A stretch of DNA of 64,000 nt from Hoeflea marina (lineage in GTDB: Bacteria > Pseudomonadota > Alphaproteobacteria > Rhizobiales > Rhizobiaceae). Shown here piece after piece: positions 34,540-43,314 of the stretch. The translations under genes were made by a program, and so were the position numbers. The DNA lies in NCBI RefSeq assembly GCF_003182275.1, contig NZ_QGTR01000006.1, forward strand, positions 1-64,000. The letters are read 5' to 3'. The notes below the pieces were generated by a model. It was not told the DNA's origin. It worked only from the letters and a program-made list of their open reading frames with translations, and did no database searches. Position 1 is the stretch's first letter, and every line of letters begins with the position of its first letter.

Positions 34540-36374
34540 CAAAATTCTTCCCAGCTGTCCTGATTGGTCTTGAGCGCGGCATTGCCGGAATAGGCATGCG
34601 CCGGCGCGGGATTGCGAGCGGCGACGGGCTGCGGCTCCGGCTGCGTCCTGACCGCCAGGGGCTGCCTCGGAGGCGCCGCCTGGAGCTGCTGGCGCGGAAT
34701 GGCGGCGAAGGAGCGGGCCGCGGCCGGATTGCCGTCCGTCCTGAACTGCCTGAGGAGGCTGAAAAGCGCTTCGGCTTCGGCGGCAAGATTGTGGCTGGCG
34801 GCCGTCGATTGCTCCACCATGGCGGCGTTCTTCTGCGTACCCTCATCCATGGCGTTGACGGCCGAGTTGATGTGCTGGAGACCGATCGCCTGCTCGCGGG
34901 AGCCTTCGACGATGGCCGCGACATTGGTGTTGATTTCCTGAACCTGGGTGACGATCTCCTGGAGCGCCTGGCCGGTCTGGCCGACGAGCGAAACCCCGTC
35001 CTGAACCTGTTGCCCGGACTGGTGAATGAGGTTCTTGATCTCCTTGGCCGCGGTGGCCGTGCGTTGCGCCAGTTCGCGAACCTCCTGCGCCACAACGGCA
35101 AATCCGCGCCCGGCCTCGCCGGCGCGGGCGGCCTCGACGCCGGCATTGAGAGCCAGCAGGTTGGTCTGGAAAGCGATGTCGTCAATGACGCCGATGATGT
35201 TGGTGATCTCGCGCGACGAGGTCTCGATCTGGCCCATGGCGGCGATCGCCTTGCTGACGATGGTGCCCGAGGTCTCCGCGTTGGAACGGGTCTTCTGCAC
35301 CAGCATGCCCGCTTCCTCGGCGCGCGTGCTCGAATTGGCGACGGTCGCTGTGATCTCGGCAAGCGACGCGGCCGTCTCGACGATGGAAGCTGCCTGGGTT
35401 TCGGTCCGCTGCGCCAGGTCGTCGGCGGCGGCACGGATCTCTGCCGATCCCGCGGCAATCGCGCTGGCATTGTCGCCGACCGAGCGCATGGCAGCGCTGA
35501 GCTTCGCGGCGGCGCCGTTGAAGTCGACGCGCAGCTGCTCGAGTGCCGGCGAGAAGGGGTCGGGCAGGGATTGGGCAAGGTCTCCGTCGGCAAGCGACTG
35601 AAGCGCGTGCGCAAGGTGATTGACGTTGATGACGCGCTGGGTGATGTCGGTGGCGAACTTGACGACCTTGAACACCTTGCCGTTCATGTCGAAGATCGGG
35701 TTGTAGGAAGCCTGTATGTAGACCTGTCTGCCGTTCTTGCCGCAGCGCAGAAATTCCGCGGCGATGTATTCGCCCTTGCGCAGCCGCTCCCAGAAGTGCG
35801 CATAATCGGCGCTGGCGGCATAGGCGGGCTCGCAGAAGACGCGGTGGTGCCTGCCTGCCAGCTCACTCATCTGATAGCCCATGGCGTCGAGGAAGTTTCC
35901 GTTGGCGGTCAGGATGTCTCCGGCGGGGGTGAACTCGATCACCGCCTGCGCCCGGGAAATGGCCTCGAGCTTGCCCGATTCCTCGGCGCTGCGCAGCCGT
36001 TGCGCCGTGATGTCGGTGGCGAACTTGACCACCTTGTAGGGTTTGCCGCCGCGCGAGACCGGATTGTAGGAGGCTTCGATCCAGACTTCGCGTCCGCCCT
36101 TGCCGATGCGCTTGTACTGCCGCTGGTCAAAATCGCCGCGGCCCAGTCCCGCCCAGAAGGCGGCGTAGTCGGCGGAGGCCGCGTCGGCGGGCTCGACGAA
36201 TATGCGGTGGTGCTTCCCGATGATGTCTGAGAGCTGATACCCCATGGCCTGGCAGAAATTGTCGTTGGCGGACAGAATATTGCCGGCGAGATCAAACTCA
36301 ATGATCGCCTGCGACTTGCTCACTGCGCTCAAGACCGCCTTCGCGTCACTGCCAAACCTGTCCCACACGGCCAT
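34539..36374 (-). CDS. Soluble methyl-accepting chemotaxis protein with two PAS domains
   Basis: About 611 residues. Two tandem PAS domains (near residues 15-120 and 135-245) repeat the same motifs, for example [10 protein letters not shown] versus [10 protein letters not shown] and [10 protein letters not shown] twice. A short linker leads to the signalling hairpin with the conserved tip [33 protein letters not shown] (quoted here as key motif [10 protein letters not shown]). No membrane helix is present, so the receptor is cytosolic, probably sensing redox state or a small ligand. The tail ends SWEEF, a CheR/CheB docking pentapeptide. Start ATG 36374 has GAGG upstream; the GTG at 36425 does not. 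Confidence 0.88.
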   Translation of the reverse strand: MAVWDRFGSDAKAVLSAVSKSQAIIEFDLAGNILSANDNFCQAMGYQLSDIIGKHHRIFVEPADAASADYAAFWAGLGRGDFDQRQYKRIGKGGREVWIEASYNPVSRGGKPYKVVKFATDITAQRLRSAEESGKLEAISRAQAVIEFTPAGDILTANGNFLDAMGYQMSELAGRHHRVFCEPAYAASADYAHFWERLRKGEYIAAEFLRCGKNGRQVYIQASYNPIFDMNGKVFKVVKFATDITQRVINVNHLAHALQSLADGDLAQSLPDPFSPALEQLRVDFNGAAAKLSAAMRSVGDNASAIAAGSAEIRAAADDLAQRTETQAASIVETAASLAEITATVANSSTRAEEAGMLVQKTRSNAETSGTIVSKAIAAMGQIETSSREITNIIGVIDDIAFQTNLLALNAGVEAARAGEAGRGFAVVAQEVRELAQRTATAAKEIKNLIHQSGQQVQDGVSLVGQTGQALQEIVTQVQEINTNVAAIVEGSREQAIGLQHINSAVNAMDEGTQKNAAMVEQSTAASHNLAAEAEALFSLLRQFRTDGNPAAARSFAAIPRQQLQAAPPRQPLAVRTQPEPQPVAARNPAPAHAYSGNAALKTNQDSWEEF

Positions 36375-36570
36375 GCCGTCATCCTCACACAGTGGTTGCA
36401 GCCGGTTCGCCAAGGACCCGGTCACGAATCAAAGAAGACACATCTTGGATGGAGCAGGACGGAAATCGCATCTCCTGCACAGCGATCGATCTCGCCGGGT
36501 ACAGGCTTAAGCAGCAACGCTTAAAGAATTTCTAATTGAATACGGCAGGATCTCGGCTTGCGCGCCGGCG

Positions 36571-36596
36571 CGGAACCGGCCCGAAGGCCGGTTCCG
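36571..36596 (-). terminator. Tetraloop hairpin after the DUF4394 gene
   Basis: CGGAACCGGCC and GGCCGGTTCCG form an 11-bp perfect stem; on the minus strand the loop is the very stable TTCG tetraloop. It begins 13 bases after the DUF4394 stop. No U run follows, so it may act as a 3' stabiliser or factor-dependent terminator. Confidence 0.6.
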
Positions 36597-36608
36597 ATCC
36601 GTTGCGTG

Positions 36609-37409
36609 TCAGTTGGCCTTGGGCGCTTCCACGGTCAGGAAGGTGATGTCGCGAAGATCGCCGTCGAGTCCCTTGAGTTCCCAGCTCTGGTCGACCTTGC
36701 CGGTCTCCAGCGAGACCGTGTGCAGCATCTTGCCGGCGGCCAGCCAGGCGACATTGCCGCCATTGGCGTCCGATGCGATGTCGAAGGCGTAGGTCGGGGC
36801 AGCGTCGATGCCGAGCTTGCCGACGGCCGCCAACGTGCCGTCATTGGGCGAGGTCTGCTTGATCAGCGCCACGATGGTGGTGTCGATGTCGTACATGGCG
36901 GTCTTTTCGGGCTTGCCGTAGGAATTGATGTAGGCGGCCGCGGCGATCGCGGGGGCTTCGCCGGCATGCATGTCGGCCGACTCGTAGGCGAGGCTGCCGT
37001 CGACGGTGACCTTGCCGCTGTCGACATCGACGCGGTGGTTGGTGGTGCCGGTCATGAAGCGCAGCTTGTCGGCGGCCGGGTTGAAGTCGACGATGACTGC
37101 GCCGTCAACCGAAGGCAGCATGGTGTCCATGGTGGAGATCACGGTGGCAGCACCCGTGGCGCGGTCGATCTCGACAATCTCGTGCTTGGCGCTGACGCCG
37201 ATGATCTGGCCTGTGTTCGGGCGCAGGTCGATGCCGAGCAGACGATCGACGCCGGACACTTCCATCGAGCCCGAGACGGCAGCGGTCTCGCTGTCGATCA
37301 TGACGAGTGTCTTGTCGCCGACCAGGCCGATTGCGGTGCTGGCCTGGGCGGTGGCTGCAAAGGCTGCGAGCGCGGTGGTGGCCAGGATTGCGGTCTTGAG
37401 GATGGACAT
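36609..37409 (-). CDS. Secreted DUF4394 protein, probable ECF sigma target
   Basis: 266-residue exported protein with a signal peptide at residues 1-23 (TAQA-ST). The mature part carries the DUF4394 pattern: GLVGDKTLVMIDSETAAVSG, then VDRLLGIDLRPNTGQIIGVS and IVDFNPAADKLRFMTGTTNHRVD, suggestive of a beta-propeller. Function unknown. It is transcribed divergently from an ECF sigma factor, and both genes have the same promoter-like pattern (GCATCCAAAT-N11-GTGTCA) at mirrored positions, so it is probably the sigma factor's own target. Confidence 0.8.
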   Translation of the reverse strand: MSILKTAILATTALAAFAATAQASTAIGLVGDKTLVMIDSETAAVSGSMEVSGVDRLLGIDLRPNTGQIIGVSAKHEIVEIDRATGAATVISTMDTMLPSVDGAVIVDFNPAADKLRFMTGTTNHRVDVDSGKVTVDGSLAYESADMHAGEAPAIAAAAYINSYGKPEKTAMYDIDTTIVALIKQTSPNDGTLAAVGKLGIDAAPTYAFDIASDANGGNVAWLAAGKMLHTVSLETGKVDQSWELKGLDGDLRDITFLTVEAPKAN

Positions 37410-37463
37410 CTGGAATTCCTTTCGGGTGTAGGGAACCGGGCGCGAATGCCGGTTCTGATCGCC

Positions 37464-37490
37464 TGACACGCGGGCGGCGCATTTGGATGC
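37464..37490 (-). promoter_or_regulatory. ECF-type promoter facing the DUF4394 gene
   Basis: On the minus strand GCATCCAAAT (37490-37481) is followed after 11 bp by GTGTCA (37469-37464). The same two elements with the same spacing occur on the plus strand in front of the sigma gene. Predicted -35/-10 spacing is 15 bp when counted from GCATCC to GTGTCA. Confidence 0.65.
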
Positions 37491-37523
37491 AGCCAAAATA
37501 TATTTTTTTCGATGCATCCAAAT
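37481..37523. repeat. 11-bp inverted repeat formed by two divergent -35 elements
   Basis: ATTTGGATGCA at 37481-37491 and TGCATCCAAAT at 37513-37523 flank an AT-rich 21-bp centre. The arms are the -35 regions of the two mirrored promoter patterns. Confidence 0.75.
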
Positions 37524-37540
37524 GGACGGTTGATGTGTCA
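37514..37540 (+). promoter_or_regulatory. ECF-type promoter facing the sigma/anti-sigma genes
   Basis: GCATCCAAAT at 37514-37523 and GTGTCA at 37535-37540, separated by 11 bp, exactly as on the opposite strand. The implied transcript start near 37547 leaves a leader of about 75 nt to the sigma start at 37623. This is the layout expected for autoregulation. Confidence 0.65.
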
Positions 37541-37622
37541 ACGCGAGATGGACCATCATGTGAGTATCAATTGCGCCTGCCGGGTCCCCGACCTGAGACG
37601 GGCTTCCAGGAGCATCGACCGG

Positions 37623-38186
37623 ATGACAGCAGTCGCAGCGGCGGACCTCGACCACGGAGCCTTGCTCCAGCAATGCGCCGCAGGGGACAGGCGGGCGCTG
37701 CAGGCGCTCTATCAGGCGGAGGCGCCGCGCATGAAGGCAGTGGCGCGGCGCATGCTCCGGCGCGACGAGATTGCCGAGGACGCGGTGCAGGATGCCTTTG
37801 TGCGCATCTGGCACAAGGCGTCGCAGTATGATCCGGAGCGGGGCAGCGCACTCGGCTGGATCTACACGGTGCAGCGCTCGGTGGCGCTCAATCTGCTGCG
37901 CGGTTCCCGCCACGAGGATCTGGTCGAGCCGGCCGATTTCGATGCCATCCAGGAGCGGCGACAGGAGATCCACACGGCCGAGGAGGTGTGGGGACGGCTT
38001 GACGCGAGCGGGCGGCTCCGGACATGCCTCGGCGGCCTCGAACCGGCGCGCCGCAAGGTGGTGCTGCTTGCCTATGCCTACGGGCTGAGCCATGGCGAAA
38101 TTGCCGGGCGCCTGGCGCGGCCGCTGGGAACCGTCAAGGCCTGGCTCCGGCGCAGCCTCGAGTCATTGCGGGAGTGCATGAAGTGA
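37623..38186 (+). CDS. ECF-family RNA polymerase sigma factor
   Basis: 187-residue ECF sigma factor. Region 2 is DEIAEDAVQDAFVRIWHKASQYDPERGSALGWIYTV (key motif DAVQDAFVRIW), and region 4 shows LAYAYGLSHGEIAGRLARPLGTVKAWLRR. The start at ATG 37623 fits the predicted transcript start and a distant AGGAG; several upstream ATGs in frame encode no homologous sequence. It is followed with a 4-bp overlap by its anti-sigma factor, and a matching promoter pattern lies upstream. Confidence 0.87.
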   Translation: MTAVAAADLDHGALLQQCAAGDRRALQALYQAEAPRMKAVARRMLRRDEIAEDAVQDAFVRIWHKASQYDPERGSALGWIYTVQRSVALNLLRGSRHEDLVEPADFDAIQERRQEIHTAEEVWGRLDASGRLRTCLGGLEPARRKVVLLAYAYGLSHGEIAGRLARPLGTVKAWLRRSLESLRECMK

Positions 38187-38896
38187 GCGCCACCGACCTG
38201 GACCGGATCGCGGACGAATATGTCGTGGGTCTGATGGACGACGACGAGGCACGCGAGATCGAGCGGCGCATGGCCGGCGAGCCCGCGCTTGCTGCCGCGA
38301 TCTCGGCGGCTGCCGAGCGCTTCCTCGAGATCGACCTGTCGGAGACGCCGGTGGCGCTGGCGGCCGAAGGTTGGTCCGGCGTGGAGGCACGGTTGCGGGC
38401 GGCGGAAGGGGCCGGCGGCGATCCGATCCTGCTTGCGGCGGAGCGCCTGCGGCGCAGGCCCACCGTGGCGTCCCACTGGCGAACGGTGGCGCAGGCCGGA
38501 ATGGCGGCGTGCCTGGTGCTGGCTGCGGCGCTCGGCTGGCAGCTGAGCCAGCCGGCGCCGGAAATGATCGCGGTGCTTGTCGACAGTGCGGGCGAACCGC
38601 AGGCAGTGATCGAGGCCTTTGCCGACGACCGTGTCACGGTGCTGCCGCTGGTGGATTTCGCCGTGCCCGACGGCAGCACCCTGCAGGTCTGGACGCTTCC
38701 CGCCGTGGCCGACGCCAAGCCGGTGTCGCTGGGGCTCATCGACCATATCGCGCGGCTCAATCTGCGCGGGCCGGACCTGCCGGCGCCGGCGCAGGGCCAG
38801 CTCTACGAAATCACCATCGAGCAGGCCGGAGGCTCGCCCACCGGGCTGCCGACGGGTCCGATCGTCGGCAAGGGCTTTGCCAAGGGCATCATCTGA
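38183..38896 (+). CDS. Membrane-bound anti-sigma factor (RskA type)
   Basis: 237-residue single-pass membrane protein. The N-terminal cytoplasmic part has the zinc-less anti-sigma helix pattern (DEYVVGLMDDDEAREIERRM), a single membrane helix sits at about residues 100-118 (GMAACLVLAAALGW), and the rest is a periplasmic RskA domain (FAVPDGSTLQVWTLP, then GQLYEITIEQAGGSPTGLPT). It should hold the sigma factor at the membrane until an envelope signal arrives. It starts with GTG 38183, overlapping the sigma stop as GTGA. Confidence 0.85.
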   Translation: MSATDLDRIADEYVVGLMDDDEAREIERRMAGEPALAAAISAAAERFLEIDLSETPVALAAEGWSGVEARLRAAEGAGGDPILLAAERLRRRPTVASHWRTVAQAGMAACLVLAAALGWQLSQPAPEMIAVLVDSAGEPQAVIEAFADDRVTVLPLVDFAVPDGSTLQVWTLPAVADAKPVSLGLIDHIARLNLRGPDLPAPAQGQLYEITIEQAGGSPTGLPTGPIVGKGFAKGII

Positions 38897-38955
38897 GGGT
38901 CGGCGATCCGGCCATGGCGGCGATGGCCCTGTCGGCCCCGGCGCATGCGCTTGCG

Positions 38956-40266
38956 TTATTCGGCGGCCTGCCGTGCCATCGGATTGTTGGGGTGCGTCGT
39001 CCAGTTGGCATAGTCGCGGTCGATCTGCTTGCCGGTGCGCGGATCGGTGCCGCCGATCATTTCCACCATGGTGATGCAGTCGTCCACCGGGCAGACATTG
39101 ACACAGAGATTGCAGCCGACGCACTCGTCGTCCATCACCTCGAAATGGCGCACGCCGTCGACCATGGAGGTGATCGCCTGGTGCGAGGTGTCCTCGCAGG
39201 CGATGTGGCAGCGACCGCACTTTATGCAGAGCTCCTGGTCGATGCGGGCCTTGGTGATGTAGTTGAGGTTGAGATACTGCCAGTCGGTGACATTGGGCAC
39301 GGCAAGGCCGCGGAAGTCCTCGATCGAGACAAAGCCCTTCTCGTCCATCCAGTCGGACAGGCCGTCGATCATCTCCTGGACGATCTTGAAGCCGTAGGTC
39401 ATGGCGGCGGTGCAGACCTGCACGTTGCCGCAGCCCAGCGCGATGAACTCGGCGGCGTCGCGCCAGGTGGTGATGCCGCCGATGCCGGAGATCGGCATGC
39501 CGCGGGTCTCCGCGTCACGGGCGATTTCGGCCACCATGTTGAGCGCGATCGGCTTGACGGCCGGACCGCAATAGCCGCCATGCGAGCCCTTGCCGTTGAT
39601 GCTCGGATTGGGCGAGAACGAGTCGAGATCGACGGAGACGATGGACGAGATGGTGTTGATCAGCGACACGGCGTCGGCGCCGCCGGCCCTGGCGGCGCGG
39701 GCCGGGTAACGGATGTCGGTGATGTTCGGCGTCAGCTTCACGATCACCGGCAGGCTGGAGTAATGCTTGCACCATTCGGCGACCATCTGGATGTATTCGG
39801 GCACCTGGCCGACGGCGGCGCCCATGCCGCGCTCGCTCATGCCGTGCGGGCAACCGAAATTGAGCTCGATGCCGTCGCAGCCGGTGTCCTCGACGCGCGG
39901 CAGGATGTCCTTCCAGCTCTGTTCCTCGCAGGGCACCATGATCGAGGCGATCAGCGCCCGGTCGGGCCAGCGCTTCTTGACCTCGGTCATTTCGCTCAGA
40001 TTGACCTCGAGGTCGCGGTCGGTGATCAGTTCGATGTTGTTGAGGCCGAGCAGCCGCCGGTCGGGACCCCATATGGCGCCGTAGCGCGGACCGTTGACAT
40101 TGACCACCGGCGGGCCGGCCTCGCCCAGCGTCTTCCAGACCACGCCGCCCCAGCCGGCCTCGAAGGCGCGCTCGACATTGTAGGCCTTGTCGGTCGGCGG
40201 CGCCGAGGCGAGCCAGAACGGATTGGGGGACTTGATGCCGAGAAAGGTGTTTGACAGATCAGCCAT
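38956..40266 (-). CDS. preA: NAD-dependent dihydropyrimidine dehydrogenase subunit PreA
   Basis: 436-residue subunit that reduces uracil or thymine to the dihydro form, first step of the reductive route. The N-terminal 330 residues are a dihydroorotate dehydrogenase-like FMN barrel (LNFGCPHGMSERGMG, SGIGGITTWRDAAEF, and GCGNVQVCTA). The C-terminus carries two 4Fe-4S clusters (CIKCGRCHIAC and CVGCNLCVNVC). Electrons come from PreT encoded two genes upstream. It is convergent with the anti-sigma gene. Confidence 0.93.
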   Translation of the reverse strand: MADLSNTFLGIKSPNPFWLASAPPTDKAYNVERAFEAGWGGVVWKTLGEAGPPVVNVNGPRYGAIWGPDRRLLGLNNIELITDRDLEVNLSEMTEVKKRWPDRALIASIMVPCEEQSWKDILPRVEDTGCDGIELNFGCPHGMSERGMGAAVGQVPEYIQMVAEWCKHYSSLPVIVKLTPNITDIRYPARAARAGGADAVSLINTISSIVSVDLDSFSPNPSINGKGSHGGYCGPAVKPIALNMVAEIARDAETRGMPISGIGGITTWRDAAEFIALGCGNVQVCTAAMTYGFKIVQEMIDGLSDWMDEKGFVSIEDFRGLAVPNVTDWQYLNLNYITKARIDQELCIKCGRCHIACEDTSHQAITSMVDGVRHFEVMDDECVGCNLCVNVCPVDDCITMVEMIGGTDPRTGKQIDRDYANWTTHPNNPMARQAAE

Positions 40267-40271
40267 GGTGA

Positions 40272-40778
40272 TTAGCTCCAGCTAACGCACTTTTTCAGTG
40301 CGGTGATATCAACGTTCGCCCCAAGCAGCCGATTCCTGGCGGCGGCGACGACATCGTCGGGGAAACTCTCCGAGTGACGCAGAACGATCGCTTCGCCAGT
40401 GAGTTCGGGCATGCCGCGTTCGATCAGCATCCTGAATCCGTCGGTTGCCTGGCTTGCCGTTGCAAAGTCTTCCAAGGTCCTCCGGATGCCGACCCGCGTG
40501 ATCTTCTGCCTCGTCCTGCTCAGGCGAACGGTCTTTCCCCGTTCGTCGCGGAGAACCTCTTCGAAGGCGTGGATCGTCTGCCAGAAATCATGCTCGAATG
40601 TGCCCGGATCTTCTTCCGGCAGCAGATGGATCAGCTTCCTGAAGGCGGCTTCCCGAACAGGTTCCGAACCAAGGCGTTTTGCGCTTTCCATGATGTTGCG
40701 GATCTTCTCGGCGTCATCGGATTCCGTAATCACGCGAAGGGCCGTCGCTTCCGCCTTGGCAAGCGCCTGCGGGGTCAT
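40272..40778 (-). CDS. Unknown protein encoded between preT and preA
   Basis: 168 residues, helical and soluble, with no motif I can link to a function. It contains DFWQTIHAFEEVLRDERGKTVRLSRTRQKI and GFRMLIERGMPELTGEAIV (shown as two key stretches). I recall similar proteins in other Rhizobiales outside pyrimidine operons, which suggests a mobile or general helper. Its ATG overlaps the preT stop by 4 bp and its stop is 5 bp before preA, so it is tightly coupled to the enzyme subunits. Confidence 0.75.
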   Translation of the reverse strand: MTPQALAKAEATALRVITESDDAEKIRNIMESAKRLGSEPVREAAFRKLIHLLPEEDPGTFEHDFWQTIHAFEEVLRDERGKTVRLSRTRQKITRVGIRRTLEDFATASQATDGFRMLIERGMPELTGEAIVLRHSESFPDDVVAAARNRLLGANVDITALKKCVSWS

Positions 40779-42136
40779 TCCAGCAATCCCATCAGGGTCC
40801 GGTGAATGCTCATGGCGGCGATCTTGCCGTCCTCGACCGAGGCGACGGTGAGATCCTCGCCGCCGAAGACGCAGTCCCCGCCCGCCCAGACCTTCGGATG
40901 CGAGGTGCGGCGGTCGGCGTCGGCGCGGATGCGGCCGCGCTCAAAGGCGATGCCGGAGCCTTCCATCGGGTTGTCCGCGAAGTTCTGGCCGATGGCCTTG
41001 AACACCTGGTCGGCGACCAGCGTCACCGTCTCGCCGGTGCCGGCAAGCCTGCCACCGTCCATGGAGGTGAATTCCAGCGTGATGGCGGTGACGGCGCCTC
41101 TGTCATCGACCGTCAGCGCGCTCGGCTGCAGCCAGTGGCGGATGACGACGCCATGGGTACGGGCCAGTTCCTGCTCATAGGCAGAGGCGTTCATGTGCTC
41201 CTCGCCGCGGCGGTAGGCGATGGTGACCTCCTCGGCGCCGAGCAGCTTGGACTGCATGGCGACATCGACGGCGGTCATGCCGCCGCCGATGACCACGACG
41301 CGGCGTCCGACGGCCAGTTGCGAGAGATCGTCTGCCTGGCGCAGGCGGGCGATGAAATCGACGGCGTCGACGCAGCCGTCGGCGTCCTCCCCGGCGAGGC
41401 CGAGATCGTTGACGCCGGGCAGGCCCATGCCGAGAAAGATCGCGTCATAGCGCGACAGCAGGCCGTCGACGGTGAAATCGCGGCCGAGCATCTGTCCCGT
41501 CTCGATCTTGACACCGCCGACGCCGAGGATGAAATCGACCTCGTCCTGGGCGAAATCATTGGTGGTCTTGTAGGCGGCGATGCCGAATTCGTTGAGGCCG
41601 CCGGGCTTCGGGCGCGCATCGAGGATGACGACGTCATGACCGAGCGAGGCGAGCCTGTGGGCGCAGGAGAGGCCGGCGGGACCCGCGCCGACGACCGCGA
41701 CGGTCTTGCCGGTGGGGGCAGCGCGGATGAAGGGATGGGGGTAGTCTCGTTCCATGAAGCGATCGGTGGCATAGCGCTGCAGGAGGCCGATCTTGACCGG
41801 CTTGCCCTCGGCGATCTCGCGCACGCAGACCTCCTCGCACAGGGTTTCCGTCGGGCAGACCCGGGCGCACATCCCACCCAGGATGTTTTCGGCGTAGATG
41901 GTCTTCGCCGCGCCCTTGGGATTGCCGGCGGCGATCTGGCGGATGAACAGCGGAATGTCGATCGAGGTCGGACAGGCGGTCATGCAGGGCGCGTCGTAGC
42001 AGAAATAGCAGCGGTCGGATTCCACCAGCGCCTCGTGGGCGGTCAATGGCGGATGGATGTCGGAGAAATTGTCGGCATAGTCGGTGTCGGGAAGACGCGC
42101 TGGGCGGACATCCGGCTTGTCGGGCATCATCGTCAT
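40775..42136 (-). CDS. preT: NAD-dependent dihydropyrimidine dehydrogenase subunit PreT
   Basis: 453-residue NAD(P)H- and FAD-binding subunit. The N-terminus binds Fe-S clusters (CYFCYDAPCMTACPTSID, then CARVCPTETLCEEVC). Two dinucleotide folds follow: VAVVGAGPAGLSCA near residue 145 and VVVIGGGMTAVDVA near residue 283. The C-terminal AGGDCVFGGEDLTVASVEDG closes the FAD site. It passes electrons from NADH to PreA. A RutR-like operator overlaps a promoter-like TTGACC element about 100 bp upstream. Confidence 0.92.
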   Translation of the reverse strand: MTMMPDKPDVRPARLPDTDYADNFSDIHPPLTAHEALVESDRCYFCYDAPCMTACPTSIDIPLFIRQIAAGNPKGAAKTIYAENILGGMCARVCPTETLCEEVCVREIAEGKPVKIGLLQRYATDRFMERDYPHPFIRAAPTGKTVAVVGAGPAGLSCAHRLASLGHDVVILDARPKPGGLNEFGIAAYKTTNDFAQDEVDFILGVGGVKIETGQMLGRDFTVDGLLSRYDAIFLGMGLPGVNDLGLAGEDADGCVDAVDFIARLRQADDLSQLAVGRRVVVIGGGMTAVDVAMQSKLLGAEEVTIAYRRGEEHMNASAYEQELARTHGVVIRHWLQPSALTVDDRGAVTAITLEFTSMDGGRLAGTGETVTLVADQVFKAIGQNFADNPMEGSGIAFERGRIRADADRRTSHPKVWAGGDCVFGGEDLTVASVEDGKIAAMSIHRTLMGLLE

Positions 42137-42234
42137 GCAAAACCCCTTTTTGACACTTGGTCGGACAGTCTTCGTTCGAGCCGTCCTCCCGTTGCCGGTG
42201 GCTCCGTGCTGTCATGGGAAAAGAATGTAACGAT

Positions 42235-42250
42235 TTTATCAAAAGGTCAA
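42235..42250 (-). promoter_or_regulatory. RutR-like operator between preT and the divergent hydrolase gene
   Basis: On the minus strand TTTGACCTTTTGATAAAA (42251-42234) matches 11 of 14 defined positions of TTGACCA-N2-TGGTCAA and shares its TTTGATAAAA half with the site at 29581. TTGACC could also serve as a -35 toward preT. It lies 98 bp from the preT start and 92 bp from the divergent gene. Confidence 0.6.
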
Positions 42251-42341
42251 ATTTTTTTGCGCGCCCCGCGCGGCCCCGGTTTGCGGCAGGGAATTGCACT
42301 CTGCCGCCACTGGCGCTACAGCCGAAGGAGGGAGACAAGCG

Positions 42342-43241
42342 ATGACACAATACCCGATCCGGAACCATGACGACGCCTATGCAAATGGGCCCTATATCCC
42401 CGAAAGCGAACTCTATCCGGCACGCTGGATGAAGAAGGCGGCGGCGTTTCGGGCGCATATGGAGGTCGAGCAGAAGGCACGACTCGATCTGCGCTACGGC
42501 GACGGGCCGCGCAACACGCTGGACCTGTTCCTGCCGGGCGTCGTTCCCAGGGGCCTGGCGGTCTATGTGCATGGCGGCTACTGGCGCGCCTTCGACAAGT
42601 CCTCCTGGTCGCATCTTGCCGCCGGCGCCCTGGCGCATGGCTATGCGGTTGCCATGCCGCAATACACGCTGTGTCCGGAGAATTCGGTCGGCGGCATCGG
42701 CCGCGAAGTGGCCGCCGCCGTGGCGTTCGCAGCCGGCGAGATCGACGGCCCGATCCGGCTTAGCGGCCATTCCGCCGGCGGTCAGCTGGTGACAAGGCTG
42801 ATCAGCGGTACGCCATTGCTGCCGGGCGAGGTGCTCGGCCGCATCGCCGGCGTGGTGTCGATTTCCGGTGTGCATGACCTGCGCGCCATGCGGTTGACGG
42901 GGATGAACGAGGTGCTGCGGATCTCCCCTGACGAGGCGCGGGCCGAAAGCCCGGTGCTGCTCGAGCCGCTGGCGGCGATCCCGGTCACCGCCTGCGTGGG
43001 CCTTGCCGAACGGCCGGAATTCGTGCGCCAGAACCGCGCGCTCTACGAAATGTGGCGCGGATTCGAGACGCCGCTGCGGCTGATGGAAAGCGCGGGCCTG
43101 CACCACTTCAACATCATCGACGGGCTCGAGGATCCGGAGCATCCGCTCTGCCGGGCCTTTGTCGGCACCGACGGCTGGCCCGCATCTCCGGACAAAGCGA
43201 GTCTCCCGTCGCCGCAAGAGCAGACGACGACACAGCTGTAA
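42342..43241 (+). CDS. Alpha/beta hydrolase (arylformamidase/carboxylesterase-like)
   Basis: 299-residue alpha/beta hydrolase of the kynurenine formamidase-like group. The oxyanion motif HGGYW is at 77-81, the nucleophile S144 lies in GHSAGGQ, and a C-terminal catalytic His is likely in GLHHFNIIDGL. Strong GGAGGGAG precedes ATG 42342. It is divergent from preT and shares the RutR-like operator region, so a role in opening or cleaning up pyrimidine-derived amides is plausible; tryptophan breakdown is the alternative. Confidence 0.8.
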   Translation: MTQYPIRNHDDAYANGPYIPESELYPARWMKKAAAFRAHMEVEQKARLDLRYGDGPRNTLDLFLPGVVPRGLAVYVHGGYWRAFDKSSWSHLAAGALAHGYAVAMPQYTLCPENSVGGIGREVAAAVAFAAGEIDGPIRLSGHSAGGQLVTRLISGTPLLPGEVLGRIAGVVSISGVHDLRAMRLTGMNEVLRISPDEARAESPVLLEPLAAIPVTACVGLAERPEFVRQNRALYEMWRGFETPLRLMESAGLHHFNIIDGLEDPEHPLCRAFVGTDGWPASPDKASLPSPQEQTTTQL

Positions 43242-43314
43242 CCGGGGACGGTGCTTCCGCGAAAGGCAGACGTGCTGCGGGCAGGTCGCCGCCGCGCCGG
43301 GCCACCAGTCGCGG

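Noticed and set aside
36507-36524. TTAAGC-N6-GTTAA-like palindrome upstream of the chemoreceptor as a CtrA site
   Set aside because: CtrA sites need TTAA-N7-TTAA; here the two TTAA elements are 10 bases apart. Too little to call a binding site.
42150-42162. TTGACACTTGGTC as a second RutR operator near preT
   Set aside because: Half-site spacing is one base short of the consensus and the arms are not self-complementary; the site at 42235 is better.
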